From Echinometra lucunter (Eukaryota; Echinodermata; Echinoidea; Camarodonta; Echinometridae), in assembly GCA_029962745.1 (NCBI GenBank), contig CM057152.1, positions 21,139,310 through 21,203,309 of the forward strand: 64,000 nucleotides of DNA. Reading direction: 5' to 3'. The notes below the pieces were generated by a model. That model did not search any database. It saw nothing but the letters and a program-made list of their open reading frames with translations, and had not been told where the DNA came from. The translations under genes and the position numbers were made by a program. This document shows positions 1 to 9,598 of the stretch, piece after piece (within the stretch, counting starts at the first letter, position 1; each line of letters begins with the position of its first letter).

Positions 1-354
1 ATACTCTGCGCCGCTACAGCTATCGCTAGTGTGTAGACCTATGTATGCACTGCACAAGCGATGTGTATTCATGCGATGGTATGTGTTGCGACTTGCAAAA
101 CTCAGATCGTCACGAAGGTTTTATCTCTCGATTTCACTTATTATACAAACAATATTTTCACTTCATTCTCACCTGGTCAGCAAGCAGGTGACAATATAGT
201 ACAATATTGTTTGTATTTCAGTGAATTTCAAGAGATGAAACCTTCGTGACGATCCAAGTTTTGGGGTTTGGCAACACACTGTCGCATGAATTTGCACATC
301 GCTTGTGCAGTGCATACATACACACTAGCGATAGCTGTAGCGGCGTAGAGTATG
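1..354. repeat. Large inverted repeat (fold-back)
   Basis: The sequence at 1-125 returns as its complement at about 226-354: ATACTCTGCGCCGCTACAGC against GCTGTAGCGGCGTAGAGTAT, and GATCGTCACGAAGGTTT against AAACCTTCGTGACGATC. The spacer is about 100 bases. It may extend left of the window. Short frames across it are palindrome by-products. 355-1139 holds a CCACACGCGTGTGG palindrome near 409 and nothing else recognised. Confidence 0.85.
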
Positions 355-1139
355 TGGGAATTCAGTTGAGTGTGGCTGTATCCTCGTATCGATGCTGTGG
401 ATACAACCACACGCGTGTGGCCGTAAGGTAGCGATGCCAACGTAAGCCGTGAATGCGTGCGTCCTATTCTGAATACACGCAAATTTTGCCGAGACGGAGT
501 AGTAAATAAATGTCATCAAAAATAATGTTTGCAGCTTTGAATGCCATGGAAAACAAATAAAACAGAATATTGAAACTTTATTGTGTCTGCCTCATCATTT
601 ATTTTGTGTATTATGAGTACGAATGTGTGGAAATTTGTTCAGAAATGTCGGGAAGTACTTACGTTCACGGATGATGTTTACCTCACGATCGATGTGCATT
701 TCAGTGATTTCCATGTACTACATCGTCTTGCGTGAAGGCGTTTTTTACAATTTTGCAGAGAATAAATTCTTTAAATTCTTATTCCATCGGAAAGTCAACA
801 AAATTATCTCCATTTTAAAAAAAGAATCAAAAGTTTTTGATCATTTTTGTTCATTTTATGGGTTTCTCAACTCTTAAAAGAGAGAAATTTTCTGGATCTT
901 CTGATTTTGATCGGATTTTTAGACACTTTTGGAGTGAGGTTCGCCTTAGAAACATGGTTTTTCATATTCACCTGAATGTAAGCTTTTTAAAGATGCCATG
1001 CTTTAGCCAATAAGAAAAAGCGCATTTAAGCGCCAGCTGGAAAATCGCCGTCAAGTTTTTGCACACTTTGCATGATTTTCGATAGATCGTATACCCGGCG
1101 TACTGGGCATGCGCATTGGAAGTTGGAACCAGCGCTGTG

Positions 1140-1258
1140 TTTCACGAAACCGTCCTAAGTCTAAACTTCTCGGACATCCCATTGAAACGCGTGCTGTAGA
1201 ATTGATACACGTTTCAATGGGATGTCCATGAACTTAGACTTAGGACGGTTTCGTGAAA
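1140..1258. repeat. Hairpin with 49-bp arms
   Basis: TTTCACGAAACCGTCCTAAG (1140) pairs with CTTAGGACGGTTTCGTGAAA (1239), and GGACATCCCATTGAAACG with CGTTTCAATGGGATGTCC. The loop is about 20 bases. Likely a MITE or its stem. Confidence 0.85.
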
Positions 1259-1403
1259 TGCAGGATTTTCGTGTGTTTGACAGAGGCCCTTTCCCTTGCA
1301 TCTCGAGTCCAAGATTGGGATTGCAGGTAGGAAATACATTACTATACTTCTGATATTTTATCTTAATAATTATGACATTTATTTTTACTGGTAATTAACG
1401 TTT

Positions 1404-2440
1404 GATCTTGTGAATTTATTACACTCTTTGAATTTTGCCTCGGACTTTTTTTTAGAGTTGAAAGTTTGGGTATAGGAGGGATGTACCGGACGGGGATGAG
1501 CCGGAATAATTATTGATTATAGTTCAAGTAAACGTTAGTGATATTTGACAAAAGATTTTGATCTTGTGAATTTATTGCACTCTTAGAATTTGCCTCGGAC
1601 TTTTTGTAAGTTGAAAGTTTGGGTATAGGAGGGATGTACCGGACGGGGATGAGCCGGAATAATTATTGATTATAGTTCAAGTAAACGTTAGTGATATTTG
1701 ACAAAAGATTTTGATCTTGTGAATTTATTGCACTCTTAGAATTTGCCTCGGACTTTTTGTAAGTTGAAAGTTTGGGTATAGGAGGGATGTACCGGACGGG
1801 GATGAGCCGGAATAATTATTGATTATAGTTCAAGTAAAAGTTAGTGATATTTGACAAAAGATTTTGATCTTGTGAATTTATTGCACTCTTAGAATTTGCC
1901 TCGGACCTTTTTGTGAGTGTAAAATTTGGGATTGAGAGCGGGATTGGGAGGGATGGTACTAGGCGGGGATGATCCGAAATATTATTATTATAGTGAATTA
2001 TGACAAAAACTTGTGATCTTGAGAATTTATTGCACTCTTTGAATTTTGCCTTGGACTTTTTTATGATTGTAAAGTTTGGGATTGCGAGCAGGATTGTGAG
2101 GAATGTTACCAGACGGGGATGAGTCGGAATATGATTATTATAGTGATGATAGAAACTTGTGATCTTGAGAATTTATATTGCACTCTTAGAATTTTGCCTC
2201 TGACTTTTTTTATGATTGTATAGGCATTGCGAGCGGGATTGGGAGGAATGCTACCAGACGGGGATGAGCCGGAATATGATTATTATAGTGAAATACGACA
2301 AAGACTAGTGATCCAGAGAATTTATATTGCACTCTTAGAATTTTACCTCGGACTTTTTTGTGTGTGAGTGCAAAGTTTGGGATTAGGAGCGGGATAGGGA
2401 GGGATGGTACCGGACGGGGATGAGCCGGAGTAATTATTGA
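1404..2440. repeat. Seven-unit tandem repeat of about 150 bp
   Basis: Units start with GATCTTGTGAATTTATT-like sequence at 1404, 1560, 1713, 1866, 2015, 2161 and 2310, giving periods of 156, 153, 153, 149, 146 and 149. Each contains GACGGGGATGAGCCGGAATA or a close variant. Units 2 and 3 are almost identical; the later ones diverge. 2441-3098 shows nothing recognisable. Confidence 0.92.
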
Positions 2441-3098
2441 TTTTTTTTTTTTAAAAGGGAGAATTGTGTGGAAATCATACCAAGGGTTTGGAATTATGCA
2501 TTGCTGCCTTCTTTGAGATATAGAATTGAATTAAATGTAGGTTTGATAAGACAAGAGTGACATTTTTAAAATGTTGATATCGATCTCTGCCCTTGGGGTT
2601 TTTACCTCGTCTTCCCCCACATTTTCTGAAGTTGTATTAATGTTGTTACTCTCTTTTGTATCATTCTCTTAAACTTTTGAGGATATGTAATGTTCAAAGT
2701 GTGATTATGTTCTTTCTCAAGTAATGCAAATATTTCTTTTTTCGTCTTGTACATGCATTTACCTTGTTATACAAATTTATACACAAAACTCAGTCATATA
2801 ATTCGTAAAGTTTTATTCTGTAGGAAAAACACAAAAAAGCCCAATTAAAGTTACTGATAACTCCTTAATCACTTTTCATCTCTCTACAGAGTACTGCAGG
2901 AAGAAATCCACCAAGTCCTGGAATTATTCCTTCTATGATCAGAATTCAGCTGTATCTGTATCCCACCAAGTACACCTCAAGAAAACCTGCTAAAGATAAA
3001 AAAATAACATTGAGATCACCTGCGATTGAAAATTAACACTGAAATAGTAAAGCTAAAGAACTCTGTAACTCTGAGTCTACATAATATCAACAAGGCAT

Positions 3099-3423
3099 AC
3101 ATCTGTAAAGTAAAAATGGGTCACAGTAAATGTTACAAAATAAATTGAGTTCATCAACATGTTTTGCTCACTGTATTTATATAATTCAGAATATAACATT
3201 TGAGAACAACAGACATGTTATTCATGTTTTCATTGCATGTATTTTGTAGGTATTTGTATATATATCTACATCTGTATAGTAAAAATGGGTCACAGTAAAT
3301 GTTACAAAATAAATTGTGTACATCAACCTGTTTTGCTCACTGTATTTATATAATTCAGAATATAACATTTGAGAACAACAGACATGTTATTCATGTCTTC
3401 ATTGCATGTATTTTGTAGGTATT

Positions 3424-3426
<3 letters not shown>
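3099..3426. repeat. Direct duplication of about 159 bp
   Basis: Copies at 3099-3257 and 3268-3426 share AAAAATGGGTCACAGTAAAT, TTGCTCACTGTATTTATATA and ACAGACATGTTATTCATGT with very few differences. Confidence 0.9.

Positions 3427-3484
<58 letters not shown>
3425..3484. repeat. (TG)n/(TA)n microsatellite
   Basis: A short TG run followed by about 27 TA dinucleotides, immediately after the duplicated block. 3485-3908 shows nothing recognisable. Confidence 0.95.
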
Positions 3485-3487
<3 letters not shown>

Positions 3488-3908
3488 ATGTCAGACTTGT
3501 CAGCTCATCTTTGGCTAGATGAGGCCAATATTTGGAATTCTGCAGACATTAGCATAATTCATATTGAGTGATTTGCATATTGATTAACTATAATGTAAAT
3601 GGCCATTAAAGTCTGTTTTACCATAAAAAACATGTACATACATGTGTAGAAGATTAGACAATAAGACATAAAGGGTGAGATTTTCATTTTTATACAGAAA
3701 AAAATATTTTACACTACGCATCCCCACGTGAATAATCAGGCAGAAAAAAATCTGTAATTCGGCTAATTGATTTGGCGATAATTTGCATATAAGCGAGAAA
3801 TAATGAAAAATCGTACCCTAATGTTATAGAGAATGACATAAGCTTCAAAATGAGTACAATCAACCATATGATTTTTTTAAGAATTAAAAATGTGTTGGCA
3901 TCGCTACG

Positions 3909-5107
3909 TAAGGTAAAGACACACGCGTGTGGCTGTATACACTGCCTTTGTGAAACGTAGCCCAGGTCAGGAGCCTCCAGGCTAGCTACTCATGCACATC
4001 ACACCCGCTCATATTATCATAATCAAGCGCACTTGGCATTGCCACTGCCATACTGTCTGTGTGTGACCCACTAACTTGTTAGGCCTAACCAGTAACGTAA
4101 CTTAAGTTATATTATAACTGCCTAACGTTCATGAACGTTAGATCTAGTCTAACTTAGACCGAAGTGTTCTGTCTCTAACAGTCGTCGTTAGCCTCGTATT
4201 TTGGTAGTGCCGACCCTACCAAAATACGAGGCTAACGACGACTGTTAGAGACAGAACACTTCGGTCTAAGTCTAACTGAGCTGAGCCTGAGGCCCAGGAA
4301 ATAATTTTAAAAAGCAATGATTTATATTCTCACCGAACTGCACTAAGCGAATCCCAAGAAATACTAAAAAGTTATTATAAAGACGTGGTACTGTAACTGG
4401 AATTTATTGATCGAAGTCATGTCTCTCCTTAAGTTAATCCTCACTTTCTTCGCCTTTCTGGAAATTCTGCCATTTGAAATCAAATGAAGAGTCACGCGAA
4501 CGCAAACCGAGTGGAGTAGCATGCGCCATATTACATTTCAATACCAACCTGGAGATGGCGCTCTTCCAAAACAGAATTAGCTTGCCGACGATCCACAACA
4601 AATTCCGTGGATACAAAATTTGTGACTAACTTTAGTTTATATCCATGACATCTATTTAAGTTGTAGTAGATTCCAGTGTAACGATCGATCTGCTACAAGG
4701 TACAAAGTGCTTATGGGGTGATATTCACGTAAGTTACTTAAGACTTCACCTGATTTGGCACGTCTACTAATGCAGGCATGATCTAACTTTCTAACGGTCT
4801 CCCTCCGTGAATTGGGCTGCTCACCATATTCATACCCTGTATTCGCGGGAGGCGGCTGGGCGCAGTTTTACGTCCTGCCGTCGGAGGGGGGCGACGGCGA
4901 TGAACTAGCTGCAGTTGTGAGACTTGGGGCCTTGGCCCTGGCTTTGGCTTGGGCATAACATTAACTAATAGTAATACCAAAGATTATGGAGAGGGGAACT
5001 TACACGAATGCAAGGTTATAACAGAGACGCCAAGGTCAAAAAGCGGTAATGCGGGAGGCTTTTTTTTTTGGCAGTGTATACAGCCACACGCGTGTGTCTT
5101 TACCTTA
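3909..5107. mobile_element. 1.2 kb DNA transposon with perfect 38-bp TIRs
   Basis: 3909-3946 (TAAGGTAAAGACACACGCGT onward) and 5070-5107 are exact reverse complements over 38 bases. The interior contains a perfect hairpin (4153-4270) but no long ORF, so the element is non-autonomous. The CACACGCGTGTGG core also occurs near 409, hinting at another copy end. Confidence 0.88.
4153..4270. repeat. Perfect 55-bp-arm hairpin
   Basis: 4153-4207 (CTTAGACCGAAGTGTTCTGT onward) and 4216-4270 are exact reverse complements with an 8-base loop (TGCCGACC). Confidence 0.95.
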
Positions 5108-5179
5108 TGGACACTCATCCTGTGTACATGGTCAATGAATTGACCTCGTCCCACAAAAGTGACAATTCTGTACCGAAAC

Positions 5180-5510
5180 CAGGACCGTAGCTAGCGGGGG
5201 GTGTGGGGGGTGTGACACCATCCACTGCTCAGGATATCGTCGGTAAATCTGTGCTGCCGTCGGGAAAAATGAAAAAGTGGGAGAGAAAAAAATGAGAAGG
5301 GGAAAGAAAAAAAGAAAAAAGGAGGAGAAGAAAAAGAGAAGAGGAAAAGGAGAGAAGAAAAAGGGGGGAAAAAAAGAAAAGGAAGAAAAAGAAAAGAGAA
5401 AAAAGAGAGGGGGAAAAGGAAAAGAGGAAAAAAAAGGAAGAAAATGGATAAGAAAAACGATGACAAGGTAAAGAGAAGAAAAAGTCTCGGAGAAAGAAAG
5501 AGAGGTTCCA
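5180..5510 (+). repeat. Dispersed repeat with polypurine core
   Basis: After CCGTAGCTAGCGGGGGG, an almost pure G/A stretch runs about 5267-5510. The Lys/Arg/Glu and Phe/Ser/Leu frames over it are compositional. Possibly the opposite orientation of 26060-26540. 5511-5750 shows nothing else. Confidence 0.7.
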
Positions 5511-5759
5511 AGGTTGTGCTTGCGTGGGTACGGTGCAGACGTTGAGTCGGGGGGAATGATGGACCATGTCGGGTCAGGAAGGGCTGTCCCGGCTGTACTT
5601 TGTCGGGTATTCTTGCTTGATCCTTCATCCTTGGCAAGTTTTGATATTACGCAATTGGCGCGCTCTATGTATATACCGACGATAGTGTACCGTGATGATG
5701 GGGTCGTCCAGTAATCGGGTTACCCGGCCCTCCATCGAGTCCGGACTGGAATCTACAGT

Positions 5760-7060
5760 GTTTATAGAAAATATAGCATTATTTTGTCGGTCGCTCGCTT
5801 CGCCCTGGTAGAAACAGCAAGCGAGGTGCCCAAATATTTGGCAAATAGGTGATTGAATATTATTTAGATATCTTATAGGAGTGTATTTTGATGACGAAAT
5901 AAGAATTCTACCATTAAGAAGAGTGTATAATTTTCCTCACTCGCTGCACTCACTCGTATAGACGATGGGTGGTTTCGCTTATTTGGAAAATAGACAATCG
6001 AATACATCATTTGGATATCTTAGATGTTTAAATGTATATTTTGATGACAAAATAACACTCATTCTATGGAAAAGGGTGTATAAATTTTCTCGCTCGCTGC
6101 GCTCGCTCATATATTATTCACATACGGGAGTTTTAGGAAAAGCAAAAGAATTCGGCAAGCGGGGTTACCGAATATATGATTTATATATCTTACTGACCTA
6201 CACTCGCAGAAAAGTTGGTTAAAAATCATTAGGTTGGTTCAAATATGCACCGACCAACTGTTGGTTTTAAAAAAATCCCCATGTGTTTTACATACATTTT
6301 TTTTAATCAGCAGTTGGTCGGTGCATATTTTAACCAACCTGATAACTTTTCTGAGAGTGTAAGTGTATTTTGACAAAATAGCATGAAAAAGAGTTTGGAA
6401 TATAATTTAGATACCTTTCGGCCCATTCTGTATTTTGATGAAGAATGAATAATCACCTCAACCATGAAAAGGAGTCTACCCGGTATATTTTGTCCTCGCT
6501 CGCTTCGCTCGCTCATATGATATTTAGATACAGGATAGTTTTTGCAAGCAAGGTGACCGAATATATGATTTAGATATCTAATACTGGCCAAAGTTTATTT
6601 TGATGAAATAACATGAAAAAGGTGTATATTTTTCCTCGCTCGCTGCACTCGCTCGTATAATATTCAAATACGAGATCGGGCAAGCGAGGTGACCAGATAT
6701 ATAATTTAGATACCTTTCGGCCCATCATGTATTTTGATGAAGAATAATCACCTCAACCATGAAAAGGAGTATATTTTTCCTCGCTCGTATAATATTTAGA
6801 TACAGGATAGTTTTTGAAAGCGAACGAATTCGGCAAGCGAGGTGATTATGTATAATTTAGATACCTTTCGGCCCATCATGTACTTTGATGAAGAATAATC
6901 ACCTCAACCATGAAAAGGAGTATATATATTTTTCCTTGCTGGCTTCGCTCGCTCGTATCATATTTAGATACAGGATGGTTTTGAAAGCAAGGGGACAAAA
7001 TAATCTAGATATCTATAGGCCCATCGCATATTTTGATGAAGAATTATCACTTTTACCATA
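5760..7060. repeat. Degenerate tandem array with CGCTCGCT motifs
   Basis: Recurring block CCTCGCTCGCTGCGCTCGCTC or variants near 5934, 6091, 6493, 6633, 6779 and 6934, each followed by TATAATATT-like sequence, a GCAAGCGAGGTGACC-like block, GATTTAGATATCT and CCCATCATGTATTTTGATGA. Period about 140-155. Interrupted by a MITE at 6199-6361. 7061-7388 is not recognised. Confidence 0.82.
6199..6361. mobile_element. MITE within the CGCTCGCT array
   Basis: Left TACACTCGCAGAAAAGTT and right AACTTTTCTGAGAGTGTA are inverted. Inner AGGTTGGTTCAAATATGCAC and GTGCATATTTTAACCAACCT pair as well. The array resumes on both sides. Confidence 0.85.
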
Positions 7061-7388
7061 ATAAAGAGAAAGAAACATTTTTTTAATATTAAAAATTGGC
7101 CCCATACTAGTCAACTGGGAGTGTGGCCTGCGTGTACATTTGTGTATGGTCTGTATGGTTGGACCTACTACTCATCGACCGCCTTTAATTGGTATTTCAT
7201 CGTATCTCAGAAACTATTCGTTAGTTTTTTAATTTCGTCTCACTTGTGCAAAAAATGCAGCAGATTTACATCTCATGTTCAGATTGTTGACTCGTATAAT
7301 ACGCACAGAAATCTTGGCTACAAACGCTTGTCATGTTTTTCACTGTGCACCTGTGTGAGCTCATTATTTAAACTGACCACCTGTCCTC

Positions 7389-8038
7389 TACTGTATATGC
7401 CAATATTTTCACGTACAGATATTTTCGCAAATCACAGGCTCACAGACATTTTCGCGAGTTGTTGAGTTCGCGAGCGCAAGAGCAAGTCTTGCAGTAAACT
7501 TATTTGTGCATGAATGAGCCATATCGGCAGATCCAGAGGATTTGCTTTTTGATTATTTTTTGCCAATACCATCAAACTCGTAGCTTGCGATAAACAAAAA
7601 ATGCTGTCATAAAACCCCTGATTTCTTGATTTATAGCGCGTTTTCAGCGACCCTCTTATTTGCCACCCCACTAAAGCCCTGCATGCTTTGGAAAAATGGC
7701 ACCGATTCCATATTTTTGGAAGCAGAATTGGGTTTCTTATTGGGGTTTTAGAGGTGACCATGTACGGAGCTTACTTGTGGTGAGTGACAATTTCTGTGTG
7801 TCTGTGTGTGTTATGCTACATACACACTGGGTGAAGGACTGCTGCAGTGCACTTTCCACATGCATAGTGCATAGTTTTAGGCAATGACAACTGTACTATG
7901 TGCCGATGACGCTGCGCTGAGAGGTAAAAAGCAAATTTACGTGCGGATATTTTCGCATGTTGTTAAATTCGCGATAGGTGAGTGATTCGCGAAATTCGCG
8001 AAAATAAAACCACCGCAAAAATTTCAGCTTATACAGTA
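7389..8038 (+). mobile_element. DNA transposon family E, copy 1
   Basis: 650 bases ending TACTGTATATG and CTTATACAGTA (inverted). Rich in TTTCGCGAA-type sequence near both ends. The reverse-oriented relative is at 21957-22555. Its right end lies about 200 bases before the proposed first exon of the F-box/WD gene. Confidence 0.85.
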
Positions 8039-8075
8039 TATTGATTAAGCAAGTATTTATCATTTTTCATTATCA

Positions 8076-8106
8076 TCTCATCATCATCATCATCATCATC
8101 ATCGAT
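8076..8106. repeat. (ATC)n microsatellite
   Basis: About nine ATC units, between the family E element and the first exon. Confidence 0.9.
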
Positions 8107-8229
8107 AAGGCTGTTTGTCGTTTAATGATAATCATAACATTTTAATGAAAAATGGAAAAAAATTATTCCCACTAGCGTAGTTGGAATTGGCGACGTAGTC
8201 TACTCATAGTTTATGTCGTCATCACATTA

Positions 8230-8278
8230 TCGACAGAATAACGATGGATATGTGTTCTAAAACAGATTTACACAAAAG
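8230..8278 (+). other. Probable 5' UTR exon (exon 1), left boundary unknown
   Basis: A good donor (AAAAG|GTAAAC at 8279) is followed 88 bases later by a pyrimidine-rich acceptor (TTTTCCAG ending at 8366), 19 bases before the start ATG. The left edge and promoter cannot be placed; no clear TATA box was recognised. If this exon is used, an ATG at 8244 opens a 15-codon upstream ORF that crosses the splice and stops at 8379, six bases before the main start. The exon is inferred only from splice signals. Confidence 0.45.
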
Positions 8279-8385
8279 GTAAACAGAGTTTTTACATTTT
8301 AATGGTATTTGGGCATGCCGGTATTTGTAAATTTTTTCAAAAATTAACATGAATTTTGTTTTCCAGTTTACAGTCCTGAGTCACC

Positions 8386-9598
8386 ATGGCCAAATTCATC
8401 ACACCAATTGCAGAGACAAGAGAAAATATTCCAAGATTGAAAGGCGACTACAGATTTGGGAATTTTGAGGCCACCCCAAGCCTTCCCACCTCAGGTCCTG
8501 CCCACAAGTCTGAGAAGCATGTCAGGACTTACTTCAACAACAAACAAATCTTCCGCACCATTTGTGATTGGTTTGAGGTTTGGATGCCATGGCAGAGGCG
8601 CATTGTTCTCTGTGGAACCACAGATAGGTGTTCTACCTCTCAGCTGGAGTATCTTGCAACTGCGTTGGAGCCAGTGTTTCACAGAGACTTCCAGACCTCA
8701 CTGAGAGGAAGCTACCCATCACTGACCTCTAGAAAAGTAATCCACACTGAGGAACAGTGGGAGAGAGCAGTTAAGTTGGCTGATTCCGATATGAGCAGTC
8801 TCTACACCAAACAAGATGATCAGTCTCGATCAAATAAAGATTTAAATCTTCTAAACACATTTGCTCTTAATTTTGTCAATAATGTCATCTCAGAAGCAGT
8901 TAAGGTAGCAGCGCAAACCAGTAGAGAAGTGGCTTGGGATGAAGCTAATCCTGATGACAGTTCAAAGTTTAAAAGCAAGAAAGGACCAAAGAGGAAACCT
9001 TCCCCTATAGTAGAGGTCCATGAAGACTGTTCCATTGATCTCCTAAGCAACGCATCTCGCACATTGAGCCTGAACACACCTAGGTCAGAACAAAGTAGAA
9101 GTTCATCCTCTTCTAGAGATTCTTTGCTAAAAGTGCCAAAAAGTGACAAAACCAGTTTCTCTGGCACAAAATACAGCACCACTTCCAGCCAAAAGGATGG
9201 CCTCTTGTTCATAGAGAGGAAGAGTGTGGACACCTCATCTTTTGTAAACCCATTCAAGTCTTCAACTCGTCCACTTGAGTCTTCCTTTTCTACCAAGCCA
9301 TCAGAGAGACGCAAGACAAAGAATCGATCACAGGCTTACAATCATTATTTCTGTGGGCAGGAAGACACTGGCTTGGCTGAGAATCACTTAGATGCTCTAC
9401 CACCGCTTGAATCCAAGAAGGTATCAACTTTCAATTGGTGTATGAGTCACAGGGTCACACCCTCGGCAGGGTCTACTGTAGCAGGATCAGCAGAGAGCCA
9501 TAGGAGTAAACCACACAAACACAGCAAGAGTTATCCCCTACCAGGAAGTGCAGCAACCACAGAAGACTTCTTTGATCGCTCAAAGATACAGAAACTAG
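8386..9598 (+). CDS. Coding exon 2: N-terminus with D-like segment and Ser-rich region
   Basis: Encodes residues 1-404 plus one base. Residues about 52-102 form an amphipathic segment with WF..W..WQRR, RCS..QLEYLAT and LEPVFHRDF. This resembles the helical region that precedes the F-box in beta-TrCP-like and FBXO16-like proteins. The rest is low-complexity, rich in Ser, Lys and Thr, with basic clusters near 197-205 and a serine run (SRSSSSSRDS) near 240, suggesting a disordered and possibly phosphorylated region. The frame stays open past 9598 to a stop at 9652. Exon end is set at a GC donor (CTAG|GCAAGA) because this gives the phase needed by exon 3. Read-through would add about 18 hydrophobic residues. 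Confidence 0.88.

Noticed and set aside
4434..4980. Short frames inside the 1.2 kb TIR element, one Pro-rich
   Set aside because: Under 70 codons, no transposase motif (no DDE-type context), and not protein-like.
5191..5637. 148-codon frame on the minus strand
   Set aside because: Its Phe/Ser/Leu composition is simply the translation of a polypurine/polypyrimidine tract.
9546..9552. Alternative GT donor for exon 2 (GAA|GTGCAG)
   Set aside because: It is in phase but a poor match to consensus, while the GC site at 9599 matches strongly and keeps more protein-like sequence.
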